DNA of 5,008 nt from Flavobacteriaceae bacterium. GTDB taxonomy: Bacteria > Bacteroidota > Bacteroidia > Flavobacteriales > Flavobacteriaceae. The translations under genes were made by a program, and so were the position numbers. Every line of letters starts with the position of its first letter. The stretch's first letter is position 1. The stretch covers positions 1 to 5,008 of the forward strand of contig JABDQK010000089.1 in NCBI GenBank assembly GCA_013042255.1. The letters are read 5' to 3'. Below are positions 1 to 4,796 of the stretch, piece after piece. The notes beneath the pieces are model-generated. The model had not been told where the DNA came from. It worked only from the letters and a program-made list of their open reading frames with translations, and did not search any database.

Positions 1-131
1 CTGCTGCGAAAGAGATCGTTACTGAGACTGCTAAAGAGAACAGTGTTGCTCGTCTTTACCGTTTTAAGAATAGCAGAATCAAAAAGGAATTGTCTTTTAA
101 GACTAAGAAGAGTGCTTCTAAACTGGCTTAA
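1..131 (+). CDS. Small secreted basic protein, 3' end only (paralogue of the gene at 4797)
   Basis: This is the last 42 codons of a gene that begins outside the window; the reading frame starts at base 3 and stops with TAA at 129-131. The visible part begins AAKEIVTETA and ends in a lysine-rich tail, SASKLA. It matches residues 31-70 of the gene at the right end of the window at 37 of 40 positions without gaps, so the two are paralogues and this copy very probably also starts with a signal peptide. About ten lysines and arginines fall in the last 26 residues, while the segment before is mixed acidic and basic. The function is not recognised. The stop codon overlaps that of the convergent gene on the other strand within the palindrome TTAA (128-131). 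A run of seven T follows at 134-140, and a short AGAAG/CTTCT hairpin lies upstream of the stop, but they are too far apart to be called a terminator. Confidence 0.8.
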   Translation, partial: AAKEIVTETAKENSVARLYRFKNSRIKKELSFKTKKSASKLA

Positions 132-613
132 TCCTTTTTTTCTTCTTTACCTCCCATAAAAGCCATCAGCACATTCGCCGGAAAGACCAGTTGCACTACC
201 AGTGTAATCGTCAAGAGGGCCAGGATCACCATACTCACCGAATTGTTATGCTGATAAACTTCCAGCAATTCCATATCCATACTGTTTTCCCCAGAGGGAT
301 TCAAAGGCAATACATCTTTGTAAAGAAGAGTACAGAGAAAAATCAGAATCGGACCTATCAGGGAAGTGCCCACATGAAGGGCATTTAATCGATAGCGAAG
401 CTTTTTTCCCGTTCTGTACATTACCCAGTAAACCAGGGCAATCAAAAACCCGAACAAAGCCAGCAAATGAAAAACCCACCGGTGCTGAACTACTACATAG
501 GTATCCCTGATATTAAAATCAAAATTGACCAGGGGTAAAATAAAACCCAAAGCAATCAATATCAGGCTTGCCGGGAAAAAAAAGTAATGTGGTTTCTCAA
601 ATAGCAGCTTCAT
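128..613 (-). CDS. Four-helix membrane protein resembling the C-terminal helices of cytochrome c oxidase subunit I
   Basis: The product has 161 residues with four predicted membrane helices, at about 12-30, 46-65, 78-98 and 125-150, and a charged tail (GGKEEKKD). Residues 36-82 follow COX1 helices X-XI: D37-T38-Y39 corresponds to the DTYYVVAHFHY motif, Y62-W63 to the conserved YW, and T68-G69 followed by R75-L76 and H80 to the TGR..NERLGK.HFW segment. The register is ungapped except for one residue. In true oxidases the two histidines of HFHY bind the high-spin and low-spin hemes. Here the first is kept (H44) and the second is W46. The other metal ligands and the first eight helices are absent, so oxidase activity is not expected; a role in binding heme or an oxidase partner is speculation. 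It converges on the plus-strand gene at 1-131 with overlapping stop codons. The ATG at 613 is the only start giving the full first helix. It has no well-spaced Shine-Dalgarno of its own (see 610-632). Confidence 0.8.
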   Translation of the reverse strand: MKLLFEKPHYFFFPASLILIALGFILPLVNFDFNIRDTYVVVQHRWVFHLLALFGFLIALVYWVMYRTGKKLRYRLNALHVGTSLIGPILIFLCTLLYKDVLPLNPSGENSMDMELLEVYQHNNSVSMVILALLTITLVVQLVFPANVLMAFMGGKEEKKD

Positions 614-632
614 CTGCTCATTTTATATCTCC
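610..632 (-). other. GGAG plus three-codon mini-ORF overlapping the start of the 128-613 gene
   Basis: Read on the minus strand, GGAG (632-629) is followed after seven bases by ATG AGC AGA TGA (621-610). The TGA overlaps the ATG of the membrane-protein gene (613-611) as ATGA. GGAG is about 15 bases from the real start, which is too far, but correctly placed for the mini-ORF M-S-R. This could give coupled re-initiation, or it could be chance, since Bacteroidota rarely rely on Shine-Dalgarno pairing. A weak promoter-like TATCTTGG (638-631) overlaps the same bases, and both readings cannot be right. Confidence 0.25.
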
Positions 633-682
633 AAGATACTGATAAAATACACTGCTTTAAAACCAAAGGACTAAACCGAATT

Positions 683-1249
683 CTAGTTTAATGTCAGAGG
701 CGGACCTACCACACTCATTTCGCAATCGGAAAAGATCTTATCGATCTCTGCCTTGTCAGGCTCATGGTCGAGTCCGGCCATCGTCAGGAAAAACTCTTCC
801 ATTTTGCCTGCAGGCTGGAACAATACATTCATTTTTCCTGTTTTGGATACCTGCGTCCAGGCGTGTGGAACAGCCTTCGGAAGGAAGATATGCTCCCCTT
901 TTTCGAGATTGAAGTACGCTTTACCTACCTGAAAACGATAAGCTCCCTCAATGACATAAAATACTTCATCCTGATAGTGGTGGACGTGCAGCGGTGTACC
1001 CATTCCCTGAGAGATGGATGTTTGCTGAAAAATGGTCATGCCCCCTGCCGTATCTTTCCCGGATACTTTCAGGTCCATAATGTTGTGGTTAACCCCTTTC
1101 AGGGTAATTCGTCCATAAAGCCTGGCTTCCCCGGCTTTCACTTTGAATCCTGTCCTGGTACTCTGACTCTGACAGGCGGTTGCTGACAAACTAACAAAAG
1201 GCAATGCCCCTATACTGAGGGCAGTTGCTAGAAACTGGTTGCGTTTCAT
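683..1249 (-). CDS. Exported single-domain cupin protein (quercetin-dioxygenase-like Cupin_2)
   Basis: The product has 188 residues. The N-terminus is a signal sequence (residues 1-26) with a hydrophobic core at 6-22 and a cysteine at 26 in SATAC, a weak lipobox; the start MKRNQFLATA also resembles a degenerate Tat motif. Secretion is clear but lipidation is uncertain. The cupin fold follows at about 72-146. Motif 1, G(X)5HXH(X)4E(X)6G, is complete at G82, H88, H90, E95 and G102. Motif 2 is G118 (X)5 P124 ... H129, with A126 in place of the usual glycine. H88, H90, E95 and H129 form the expected metal site. The C-terminal region (150-188) ends in VVGPPL, as in cupins annotated as quercetin 2,3-dioxygenase-like. 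The substrate cannot be told; an oxygenase, an isomerase or a non-catalytic sugar or phenolic binder are all possible. It is probably transcribed alone: 162 bp separate it from the gene upstream and 69 bp from the one downstream. Confidence 0.9.
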   Translation of the reverse strand: MKRNQFLATALSIGALPFVSLSATACQSQSTRTGFKVKAGEARLYGRITLKGVNHNIMDLKVSGKDTAGGMTIFQQTSISQGMGTPLHVHHYQDEVFYVIEGAYRFQVGKAYFNLEKGEHIFLPKAVPHAWTQVSKTGKMNVLFQPAGKMEEFFLTMAGLDHEPDKAEIDKIFSDCEMSVVGPPLTLN

Positions 1250-1375
1250 TTGAAATATGATTGATGTGGAAATGCGTAAAGTGCTTCTGATTAAAGCTAT
1301 ATAAATGTATATTATTCCAGAATCACTTTTACAAAGGGAGATCTCTTTATTTTCAGTTGTTTAACAAGGTATATC

Positions 1376-1392
1376 CAGGCACTTTCAGCCTG
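1376..1392. repeat. Short hairpin between the SRPBCC and cupin genes
   Basis: CAGGC (1376-1380) and GCCTG (1388-1392) form a perfect five-base-pair stem with a seven-base loop, about 20 bp past the stop of the SRPBCC gene. No T-run follows on the minus strand, so an intrinsic terminator is not supported. It may stabilise the 3' end of the message or may be chance. The rest of the 1250-1411 gap is AT-rich; it carries TTTG (1335-1332, minus) and TACATTTA (1309-1302, minus), which are 22 bases apart and so too widely spaced for a convincing promoter. Confidence 0.3.
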
Positions 1393-1411
1393 TAGAATTG
1401 ACGGTCCTCAT

Positions 1412-1873
1412 TTAACTCCGCGCCTCAAAAGGGAGGATGATCCCTTTTTCCAGGTACATTTTAAGTCCGTTCAACAACATAGCCCAGCAAAAAGAGGCGG
1501 TTTTAAAATGAGCATTGCAAGTCGGCCAGCCTGTGTGGAAGAAATGGAGCCTCACCCCATTTTCGGTCTTTTCTATCTCAAAACCAAAGCTGGTGGGGTC
1601 CCAATCGGCATCCGAACGGGTCATTTTAATACTAAAAAGGGTGTTTGGCTCACATTGACTCACTTCCCCGTACCAATCGTACTCAGGAGTAAAATAGAAG
1701 TTGTAGGTACTTCCATTAGAGGGAGTGCCACTGCATCTGAGAGGCCACCAGTTTACCAGGTGTTCTGGCGCCGAAACAGCCTTAAAGACCTCTTCGGGGG
1801 AGGCTGAAATACTAAAATCGTGGTAAATGCTATAACCACGGGCTTTCTCCGACGTTTTCTGATGGTCTTCCAT
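1412..1873 (-). CDS. SRPBCC / AHSA1-like (START-fold) domain protein
   Basis: The product is a soluble protein of 153 residues without a signal peptide, made of one SRPBCC domain. The N-terminal part reads as the family's first strand and helices: FSISASPEEVFKAVSAPEHL at 20-39 followed by NWWP at 41-44. This corresponds to the usual pattern of a strand, then 'P..VF.A...PE.L..WW'. The C-terminal half has H113-T-G-W, then CWAMLLNGLKMYLEKG (129-144), the long closing helix of AHSA1-type domains. The fold makes a deep hydrophobic cavity; members bind lipids or other small hydrophobic ligands, and the Aha1 name does not imply an Hsp90 role in bacteria. Four cysteines (47, 74, 119, 129) are present; no disulfide is expected in the cytoplasm. 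The ligand is unknown. The ATG at 1873 has only a remote AGGGG upstream. The gene follows a probable terminator of the SIMPL gene, so it should have its own promoter, which I could not locate convincingly. Confidence 0.88.
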   Translation of the reverse strand: MEDHQKTSEKARGYSIYHDFSISASPEEVFKAVSAPEHLVNWWPLRCSGTPSNGSTYNFYFTPEYDWYGEVSQCEPNTLFSIKMTRSDADWDPTSFGFEIEKTENGVRLHFFHTGWPTCNAHFKTASFCWAMLLNGLKMYLEKGIILPFEARS

Positions 1874-1900
1874 AATAATATGGGTTTCCCCTGTTCAATT

Positions 1901-1929
1901 AAAAATACGCCTTTTTAAGAAGGTGGTAT
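1901..1929 (-). terminator. Intrinsic terminator after the SIMPL gene
   Basis: On the minus strand ATACCACCTT (1929-1920) can pair with AAGGCGTAT (1913-1905), leaving a small CA/C internal bulge and a loop of about six bases. T residues run from 1905 down to 1901, followed by AATT. Stem, loop and T-run lie 12-40 bases past the SIMPL stop codon, in the correct orientation. This is the best terminator in the window and argues that the SIMPL and SRPBCC genes are separate transcripts. Confidence 0.5.
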
Positions 1930-1940
1930 GCGCTGTCCAA

Positions 1941-2636
1941 CTATTCTATGGCCCATACCACCTGTATAGTGGCATTGTAAACCAGATCGCTTGGCGTAAA
2001 TCCGTCAACTTTCATGGCATCGGCCTCTAAGCTCATCATCGCCCGTTCGGTCCTGATAGGCGCATTATAGGAATTCCCGTACTGAATTCGGGTCACCTTC
2101 TTCAATTCTGTTCCTGAAGCCTTCGCAATTACTCCGGCTTTTCTAAAAGCGTCTTCGGTGGCCAGTTGTATCAAACGGTCCTGAACGGTTTCCTTTAGGG
2201 GATCTGAAATTTTAAAGCTAAAATTAAGGTCGAATTCCGTTGCCCCGGAGGAGAACTGACGCAGGATCTTGCGGATATTAGCTACCGTATTCTCAAAATC
2301 GAGGTGCAATTGTTGGGTGGCGATATAACCACTGTCTATCTGTTGATTGTTCCTGTATTTGATGTTTTTTCGCACCTGGAAATTATCTGTGAAGATGTCG
2401 TCTTCCGAAAAGCCCATTTTCCGGATTTGTGCTTTGATGTCCTCTGTCTGACTGCCTAAGCCGTTGATGGCATCCCCGAATTGCATTTCTACCTGACTCA
2501 GCGTCATGTTCAGTACGCCGGTATCAGGGGCAATGGCCAGCCGGGCTGTACCCGTTACCTCAAGTTCTGAGTGGGAATGCTGTGCAATAGCAAGGGTGGT
2601 AAGGAAGAAAAATAAAAAAGATAAGCTGTTTTTCAT
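1941..2636 (-). CDS. Secreted SIMPL-domain (DUF541) protein
   Basis: The product has 231 residues and carries a signal peptide MKNSLSFLFFFLTTLAIA cleaved before Q19. The remainder is a SIMPL domain. It opens with ELEVTGTARLAIAPDTGVL (24-42), matching the family's 'I.V.G...V..PD.A.L' start; it has the helical region with Q108-L110 in the middle, KKVTRIQYG at 179-187, and the closing strand TPSDLVYNATIQVVWAIE at the end. SIMPL proteins are periplasmic or envelope proteins found in many bacteria; BP26 of Brucella forms channel-like oligomers, but the general function is unclear. I chose the ATG at 2636 although an in-frame ATG lies nine codons upstream at 2663. The inner start gives a clean signal peptide, and a promoter candidate at 2666-2696 would start transcription at about 2660, downstream of the outer ATG. 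The gene is followed by a terminator and is likely monocistronic. Confidence 0.9.
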   Translation of the reverse strand: MKNSLSFLFFFLTTLAIAQHSHSELEVTGTARLAIAPDTGVLNMTLSQVEMQFGDAINGLGSQTEDIKAQIRKMGFSEDDIFTDNFQVRKNIKYRNNQQIDSGYIATQQLHLDFENTVANIRKILRQFSSGATEFDLNFSFKISDPLKETVQDRLIQLATEDAFRKAGVIAKASGTELKKVTRIQYGNSYNAPIRTERAMMSLEADAMKVDGFTPSDLVYNATIQVVWAIE

Positions 2637-2665
2637 GGCGTGATAGGGTGCTGATTTATACACAT

Positions 2666-2696
2666 CTAATGTAATTAAAACTTAACCCATTCTAAA
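2666..2696 (-). promoter_or_regulatory. Candidate Bacteroidota-type promoter of the SIMPL gene
   Basis: On the minus strand TTTA (2696-2693) is separated by exactly 19 bases from TACATTAG (2673-2666). The Bacteroidota housekeeping consensus is TTTG and TAnnTTTG at about this spacing, so the match is 3 of 4 and 5 of 6 fixed bases. The start of transcription would fall near 2660, about 24 bases before the chosen ATG. The DNA is AT-rich, so a chance match is quite possible. Confidence 0.3.
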
Positions 2697-2716
2697 GGGT
2701 AAAATTCATTTTAGAA
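2690..2716. repeat. Inverted repeat upstream of the SIMPL gene
   Basis: TTCTAAA (2690-2696) and TTTAGAA (2710-2716) form a perfect seven-base-pair inverted repeat with a 13-base spacer. A second, overlapping hairpin can form between TTAACCC (2682-2688) and GGGTAA (2697-2702) with one bulged base. The right arm of that hairpin lies in the loop of the first. The repeat overlaps the -33 position of the promoter candidate, so it could be an operator, or just AT-rich chance. Confidence 0.3.
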
Positions 2717-2737
2717 AGAATATACAGCTCTAATAAT

Positions 2738-2757
2738 AAAAAGCGTCACTGACTGCT
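2738..2757 (-). terminator. Weak intrinsic terminator overlapping the stop of the TauE/SafE gene
   Basis: On the minus strand AGCAGTC (2757-2751) pairs with GACGCT (2747-2742), leaving one bulged A and a three-base loop; T residues run from 2742 to 2738. The stem begins inside the TAG stop codon. The position and T-run fit a terminator, but the stem has only six pairs. Confidence 0.35.
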
Positions 2758-3529
2758 AAATCAGTCCGGCACCCAGGGCCAGGGAGATCAGGATAAGCAT
2801 AATAGCTACGGTGACCTGCAGGAAACGCAGGGTTACCTTCTTCAGCAGCCTATTCCCAACAAAGGAGCCTGCTATACCGGCAAGGGTGGCACAGAGGACC
2901 AGGGGGACGTAATCTCCAAGTCCGGCTGTCGCAAAACGGGTAGCGTAGACACTCAGGCGGGTAAAATCGACCAATGTAGAGACCACAACAGCTGTTCCTA
3001 TAAAAACCTCCTTCGAGAGTCCGGCTTTGATCAGGAAGGCGCTTCTCAGCGCACCCTGGTTCCCTGATAGTCCGCCAAAAAAGCCACTCAGGGCTCCCCC
3101 CAGGGGTAGTTTGTCTTTACCGAACTGCAATTTGTTAAACCAGGGCAATAGGTCCATGCTGGCAAAGATGATAAGCAAGATAGAGATCAGGAATTTTACC
3201 GGATACACTTCAAAGTGTTTTCCGAAGGCATCGTAAGCGAACAAGGGTTGTACGTCATTGATGTTGAGCAGCAACCAGGACCCGAAAATTGCTGCCACTA
3301 CTGCAGGGATACCAAATTTGATCAGCACTTGTTTGTCGGCATTACGGCCTACGAGGAATAGTTTGTATATGTTGTTGAAGAAGTGTACAACACCGGTAAG
3401 GGCAATAGCCAGTTCCACAGGGAAGAAAATCATAAAGACAGGGGTGAGGATAGTCCCCAGCCCAAAACCTGAGAAGAAGGTCAGGATTGCTACTAAAAAG
3501 GCCACTAATGCAATGACAATGTATTCCAT
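2756..3529 (-). CDS. TauE/SafE (TSUP) family membrane permease
   Basis: The product has 257 residues, close to the usual 240-270 of this family, and is almost wholly hydrophobic with about eight membrane helices. The family is built from two inverted repeats, each opening with a glycine-rich motif, and both are visible: SGFGLGTILTPVF at 20-32 in the first half, and SGFFGGLSGNQGALRSAFL at 148-166 in the second. N158-Q159-G160 lies in the second motif where substrate contact is expected. A loop with charged residues at 98-108 and another at 131-141 separate the halves. Members export or import sulfite, sulfoacetate, taurine-linked sulfur compounds or other small organic anions. No sulfur gene is nearby, so the substrate cannot be assigned. 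The ATG at 3529 sits directly before the first helix and has no Shine-Dalgarno. A 101-bp gap upstream and a weak terminator at the stop suggest a single-gene transcript. Confidence 0.92.
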   Translation of the reverse strand: MEYIVIALVAFLVAILTFFSGFGLGTILTPVFMIFFPVELAIALTGVVHFFNNIYKLFLVGRNADKQVLIKFGIPAVVAAIFGSWLLLNINDVQPLFAYDAFGKHFEVYPVKFLISILLIIFASMDLLPWFNKLQFGKDKLPLGGALSGFFGGLSGNQGALRSAFLIKAGLSKEVFIGTAVVVSTLVDFTRLSVYATRFATAGLGDYVPLVLCATLAGIAGSFVGNRLLKKVTLRFLQVTVAIMLILISLALGAGLI

Positions 3530-3600
3530 ATGCAGGGGTAAAAATATAAGAATTAATAAACCTGTTAATGGAAATTGTCGTGTATCCCCTTACGGGAGTA

Positions 3601-3626
3601 ATAGAAAGCCGTTGTTAAATTTCTAT
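3601..3626. repeat. Inverted repeat between the PLDc_N and TauE/SafE genes
   Basis: ATAGAAA (3601-3607) and TTTCTAT (3620-3626) are a perfect seven-base-pair inverted repeat with a 12-base loop, just past the end of the PLDc_N gene. A palindrome ATAGTACTAT (3625-3634) overlaps the stop codon, and a small CCC/GGG hairpin lies at about 3586-3597. There is no T-run, so this is a possible factor-dependent 3' end or the TauE/SafE upstream control region. The rest of the 3530-3630 gap is AT-rich and shows nothing firm. Confidence 0.3.
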
Positions 3627-3630
3627 AGTA

Positions 3631-3822
3631 CTATCGATCGCTCTTTTGTCCACTTCCCATGATAAAATACAGTAAGGCTCCGATAATCCCCAGGAACAGC
3701 ACTATTAGGACCCAGATTAGTTTGTCATTATTTCCCTTAAAATCACTCCTTAAAATATCGACCAGTGCAATTAGGCTGATGATCAAAGTAAATAATAGGA
3801 CCAGAGTGATAATAATGATCAT
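3631..3822 (-). CDS. Small PLDc_N-type (phospholipase D N-terminal region) membrane protein
   Basis: The product is a two-helix membrane protein of 63 residues from the chosen start. The first helix runs from the start to ALVDILRS, the second is LIWVLIVLFLGIIGALLYF, and a short polar tail (GSGQKSDR) follows. The segment ALVDILRSDFKG between the helices, and IW..V.FL...G..LYF in the second, are the signature of the PLDc_N domain. That domain forms the membrane anchor of cardiolipin synthases but is also common as a stand-alone protein without the catalytic HKD motifs, as here. The function of such proteins is unknown; no lipid synthesis activity should be assumed. An in-frame ATG at 3852 would add ten residues (MLHLLAIKPT). 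I prefer 3822 because family members begin directly before the first helix, but neither start has a Shine-Dalgarno sequence, so 3852 remains possible. Confidence 0.82.
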   Translation of the reverse strand: MIIIITLVLLFTLIISLIALVDILRSDFKGNNDKLIWVLIVLFLGIIGALLYFIMGSGQKSDR

Positions 3823-3877
3823 GGTTGGCTTAATGGCTAATAAGTGGAGCATTTGAACAGGTTTTTAAGATTTATAA

Positions 3878-3908
3878 CAAGTATAGGAAATCACGGAATG
3901 TAATAAAA
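3878..3908 (-). promoter_or_regulatory. Candidate Bacteroidota-type promoter of the PLDc_N gene
   Basis: On the minus strand TTTT (3908-3905) and TATACTTG (3885-3878) are exactly 19 bases apart. They match TTTG at 3 of 4 bases and TAnnTTTG at 5 of 6 fixed bases, including the final TTG. Transcription would start near 3871, about 19 bases before the ATG at 3852 or 49 before that at 3822. An AT-only inverted repeat TAATAA/TTATTA (3901-3917) overlaps the -33 element. Confidence 0.35.
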
Positions 3909-3921
3909 GTCTTATTAAAAT

Positions 3922-4569
3922 TTAATTCTCCTTAATAATAAATCCAGGTACTCTGCCTTTTATTTGGATTTTGTGGTCCATAACAGGAATAGTAGGATTT
4001 GTTTTTTTGATTAGAATCTCCGGTTCACCTTTGGAGTATGTATCTAAAACACCTTTCATAAACCTGTGGATAAGGGGATGTGATGAATCGCTGGGGGCAT
4101 GTGCAAATACCTGCTTATAAACCCCATGGTTAAAAATCTCAACCCGTACCGATGAACCATCTATCACAATTTGATCTTTCTGTTTGCCTTGCAACTCTTT
4201 TTCGGGTGCATTTGCAAGCCTGTCGGTGATATCAATCAGCGGATGACCTACATCTAAAATCATGCTGTCCCTTTTATAAACTTTGTACTTCCTACTCAAA
4301 GCCAGCACAGTCCTAACGTCCTCATCAGTAATTTTTCGACTTCGAATCTGACGGTATATCCGCTGGTAAAGCAAACTATCCTTTGAACTCCAGTTCTTAG
4401 TAAAGCCTACTTTCTCGGCTAAGAACAATTCGCAATTTTCTCCATTTCTATGTAGCTCGAGTTCATACTGTTGGCTCATATCTGAGTAGCTCAACCTTAT
4501 TTTATAGTTTTCCTGAGCTGTTCCCTTGGCCCCTAGGAAAATCATTACAATCGCAAATAAGATCCTCAT
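3922..4569 (-). CDS. Secreted protein of unknown function
   Basis: The product has 215 residues with a signal peptide MRILFAIVMIFLGAKGTA, cut before Q19, so it goes to the periplasm or outside. I do not recognise a family. The mature part alternates beta-like stretches (NYKIRLSYSD, YELELHRNG, VRVEIFNHGVYKQVF, HKIQIKGRVPGFIIKEN) with a charged helical segment at about 62-101 that is rich in lysine and arginine. One cysteine (C46) remains after cleavage and there is no lipobox, no membrane helix and no C-terminal sorting domain. No catalytic motif is apparent. The start ATG at 4569 is well supported by the signal peptide. A 227-bp region separates it from the divergent small-protein gene at 4797, so the two could share control, though I found no convincing promoter for it. 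An AT-only stem at 3901-3917 past its end is too weak to be called a terminator. Confidence 0.85.
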   Translation of the reverse strand: MRILFAIVMIFLGAKGTAQENYKIRLSYSDMSQQYELELHRNGENCELFLAEKVGFTKNWSSKDSLLYQRIYRQIRSRKITDEDVRTVLALSRKYKVYKRDSMILDVGHPLIDITDRLANAPEKELQGKQKDQIVIDGSSVRVEIFNHGVYKQVFAHAPSDSSHPLIHRFMKGVLDTYSKGEPEILIKKTNPTIPVMDHKIQIKGRVPGFIIKEN

Positions 4570-4634
4570 AAACTAAAAATAGCTTAATTAAAGGTTTACC
4601 CGATCATTAAAATAAGATTTCTGCCGATAAACGA

Positions 4635-4730
4635 CCCCTTTTTTCGGTATGCGGTTTTAGGGGTTTGTGACGTTCACCGATGATTTTTTGCACTTTACCC
4701 AAGTTCTTGCCAGATACCGAAAAATAAGGG
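4635..4730. repeat. Long inverted repeat upstream of the right-hand small-protein gene
   Basis: TTTTTCGGTAT (4640-4650) and ATACCGAAAAA (4714-4724) are perfect 11-base-pair arms around a 63-base interior. With one bulge the pairing extends outward through CCC (4635-4637) and AAGGG (4726-4730), to about 15 pairs. Inside lies a perfect short palindrome, GTGA-CGT-TCAC (4667-4677). The element fills much of the gap between the two divergent genes. It may be a structured leader, a regulator-binding region or a short dispersed repeat; nothing marks it as an insertion sequence. Confidence 0.5.
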
Positions 4731-4745
4731 TTTTTCAGCGAACGG

Positions 4746-4766
4746 GAAGGGGCAAGACCCCCTTTC
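4746..4766 (+). repeat. GC-rich hairpin in the leader of the small-protein gene
   Basis: GAAGGGG (4746-4752) can pair with CCCC and TT of CCCCCTTTC (4758-4766) around a five-base loop, with one bulged C. It lies between the long inverted repeat and the start-proximal hairpin. No T-run follows directly, so it is more likely part of a leader structure than a terminator. Confidence 0.35.
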
Positions 4767-4769
4767 ATT

Positions 4770-4791
4770 GCGTTTTTATTATATAAAACGC
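4770..4791 (+). promoter_or_regulatory. Start-proximal hairpin in the 5' leader
   Basis: GCGTTTT (4770-4776) and AAAACGC (4785-4791) are perfect seven-base-pair arms with an eight-base AT loop, ending five bases before the ATG at 4797. In RNA this stem would occupy the position where a ribosome first binds. It could control translation or protect the 5' end. No Shine-Dalgarno sequence is present. Confidence 0.4.
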
Positions 4792-4796
4792 ACAAC

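Noticed and set aside
764..1186. A 140-codon plus-strand open reading frame
   Set aside because: It is antisense to the cupin gene, whose metal-binding motifs are complete. The product looks like no family.
1302..1335. TTTG and TACATTTA as a promoter for the cupin gene
   Set aside because: The elements are 22 bases apart rather than about 19, and the DNA is AT-rich enough for such matches by chance.
1508..1807. A 99-codon plus-strand open reading frame
   Set aside because: It is antisense to the SRPBCC gene and has no domain of its own.
3258..3662. A 134-codon plus-strand open reading frame
   Set aside because: It is antisense to the TauE/SafE gene and crosses into the PLDc_N gene. Both minus-strand genes are well supported by domain motifs.
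3901..3917. TAATAA/TTATTA stem as terminator of the 3922-4569 gene
   Set aside because: The stem contains only A-T pairs, has no following T-run and overlaps the promoter candidate of the next gene.
4572..4581. TATTTTTA (minus) as a -7 element for the 3922-4569 gene
   Set aside because: It is so close to the ATG that transcription would start at or inside the gene, and there is no TTTG-like element at the right distance.
4664..4690. TTTG and ATTTTTTG as a promoter for the right-hand small-protein gene
   Set aside because: The spacing is 15 bases and the -7 element lacks the leading TA. It also lies inside the inverted repeat, far from the start codon.
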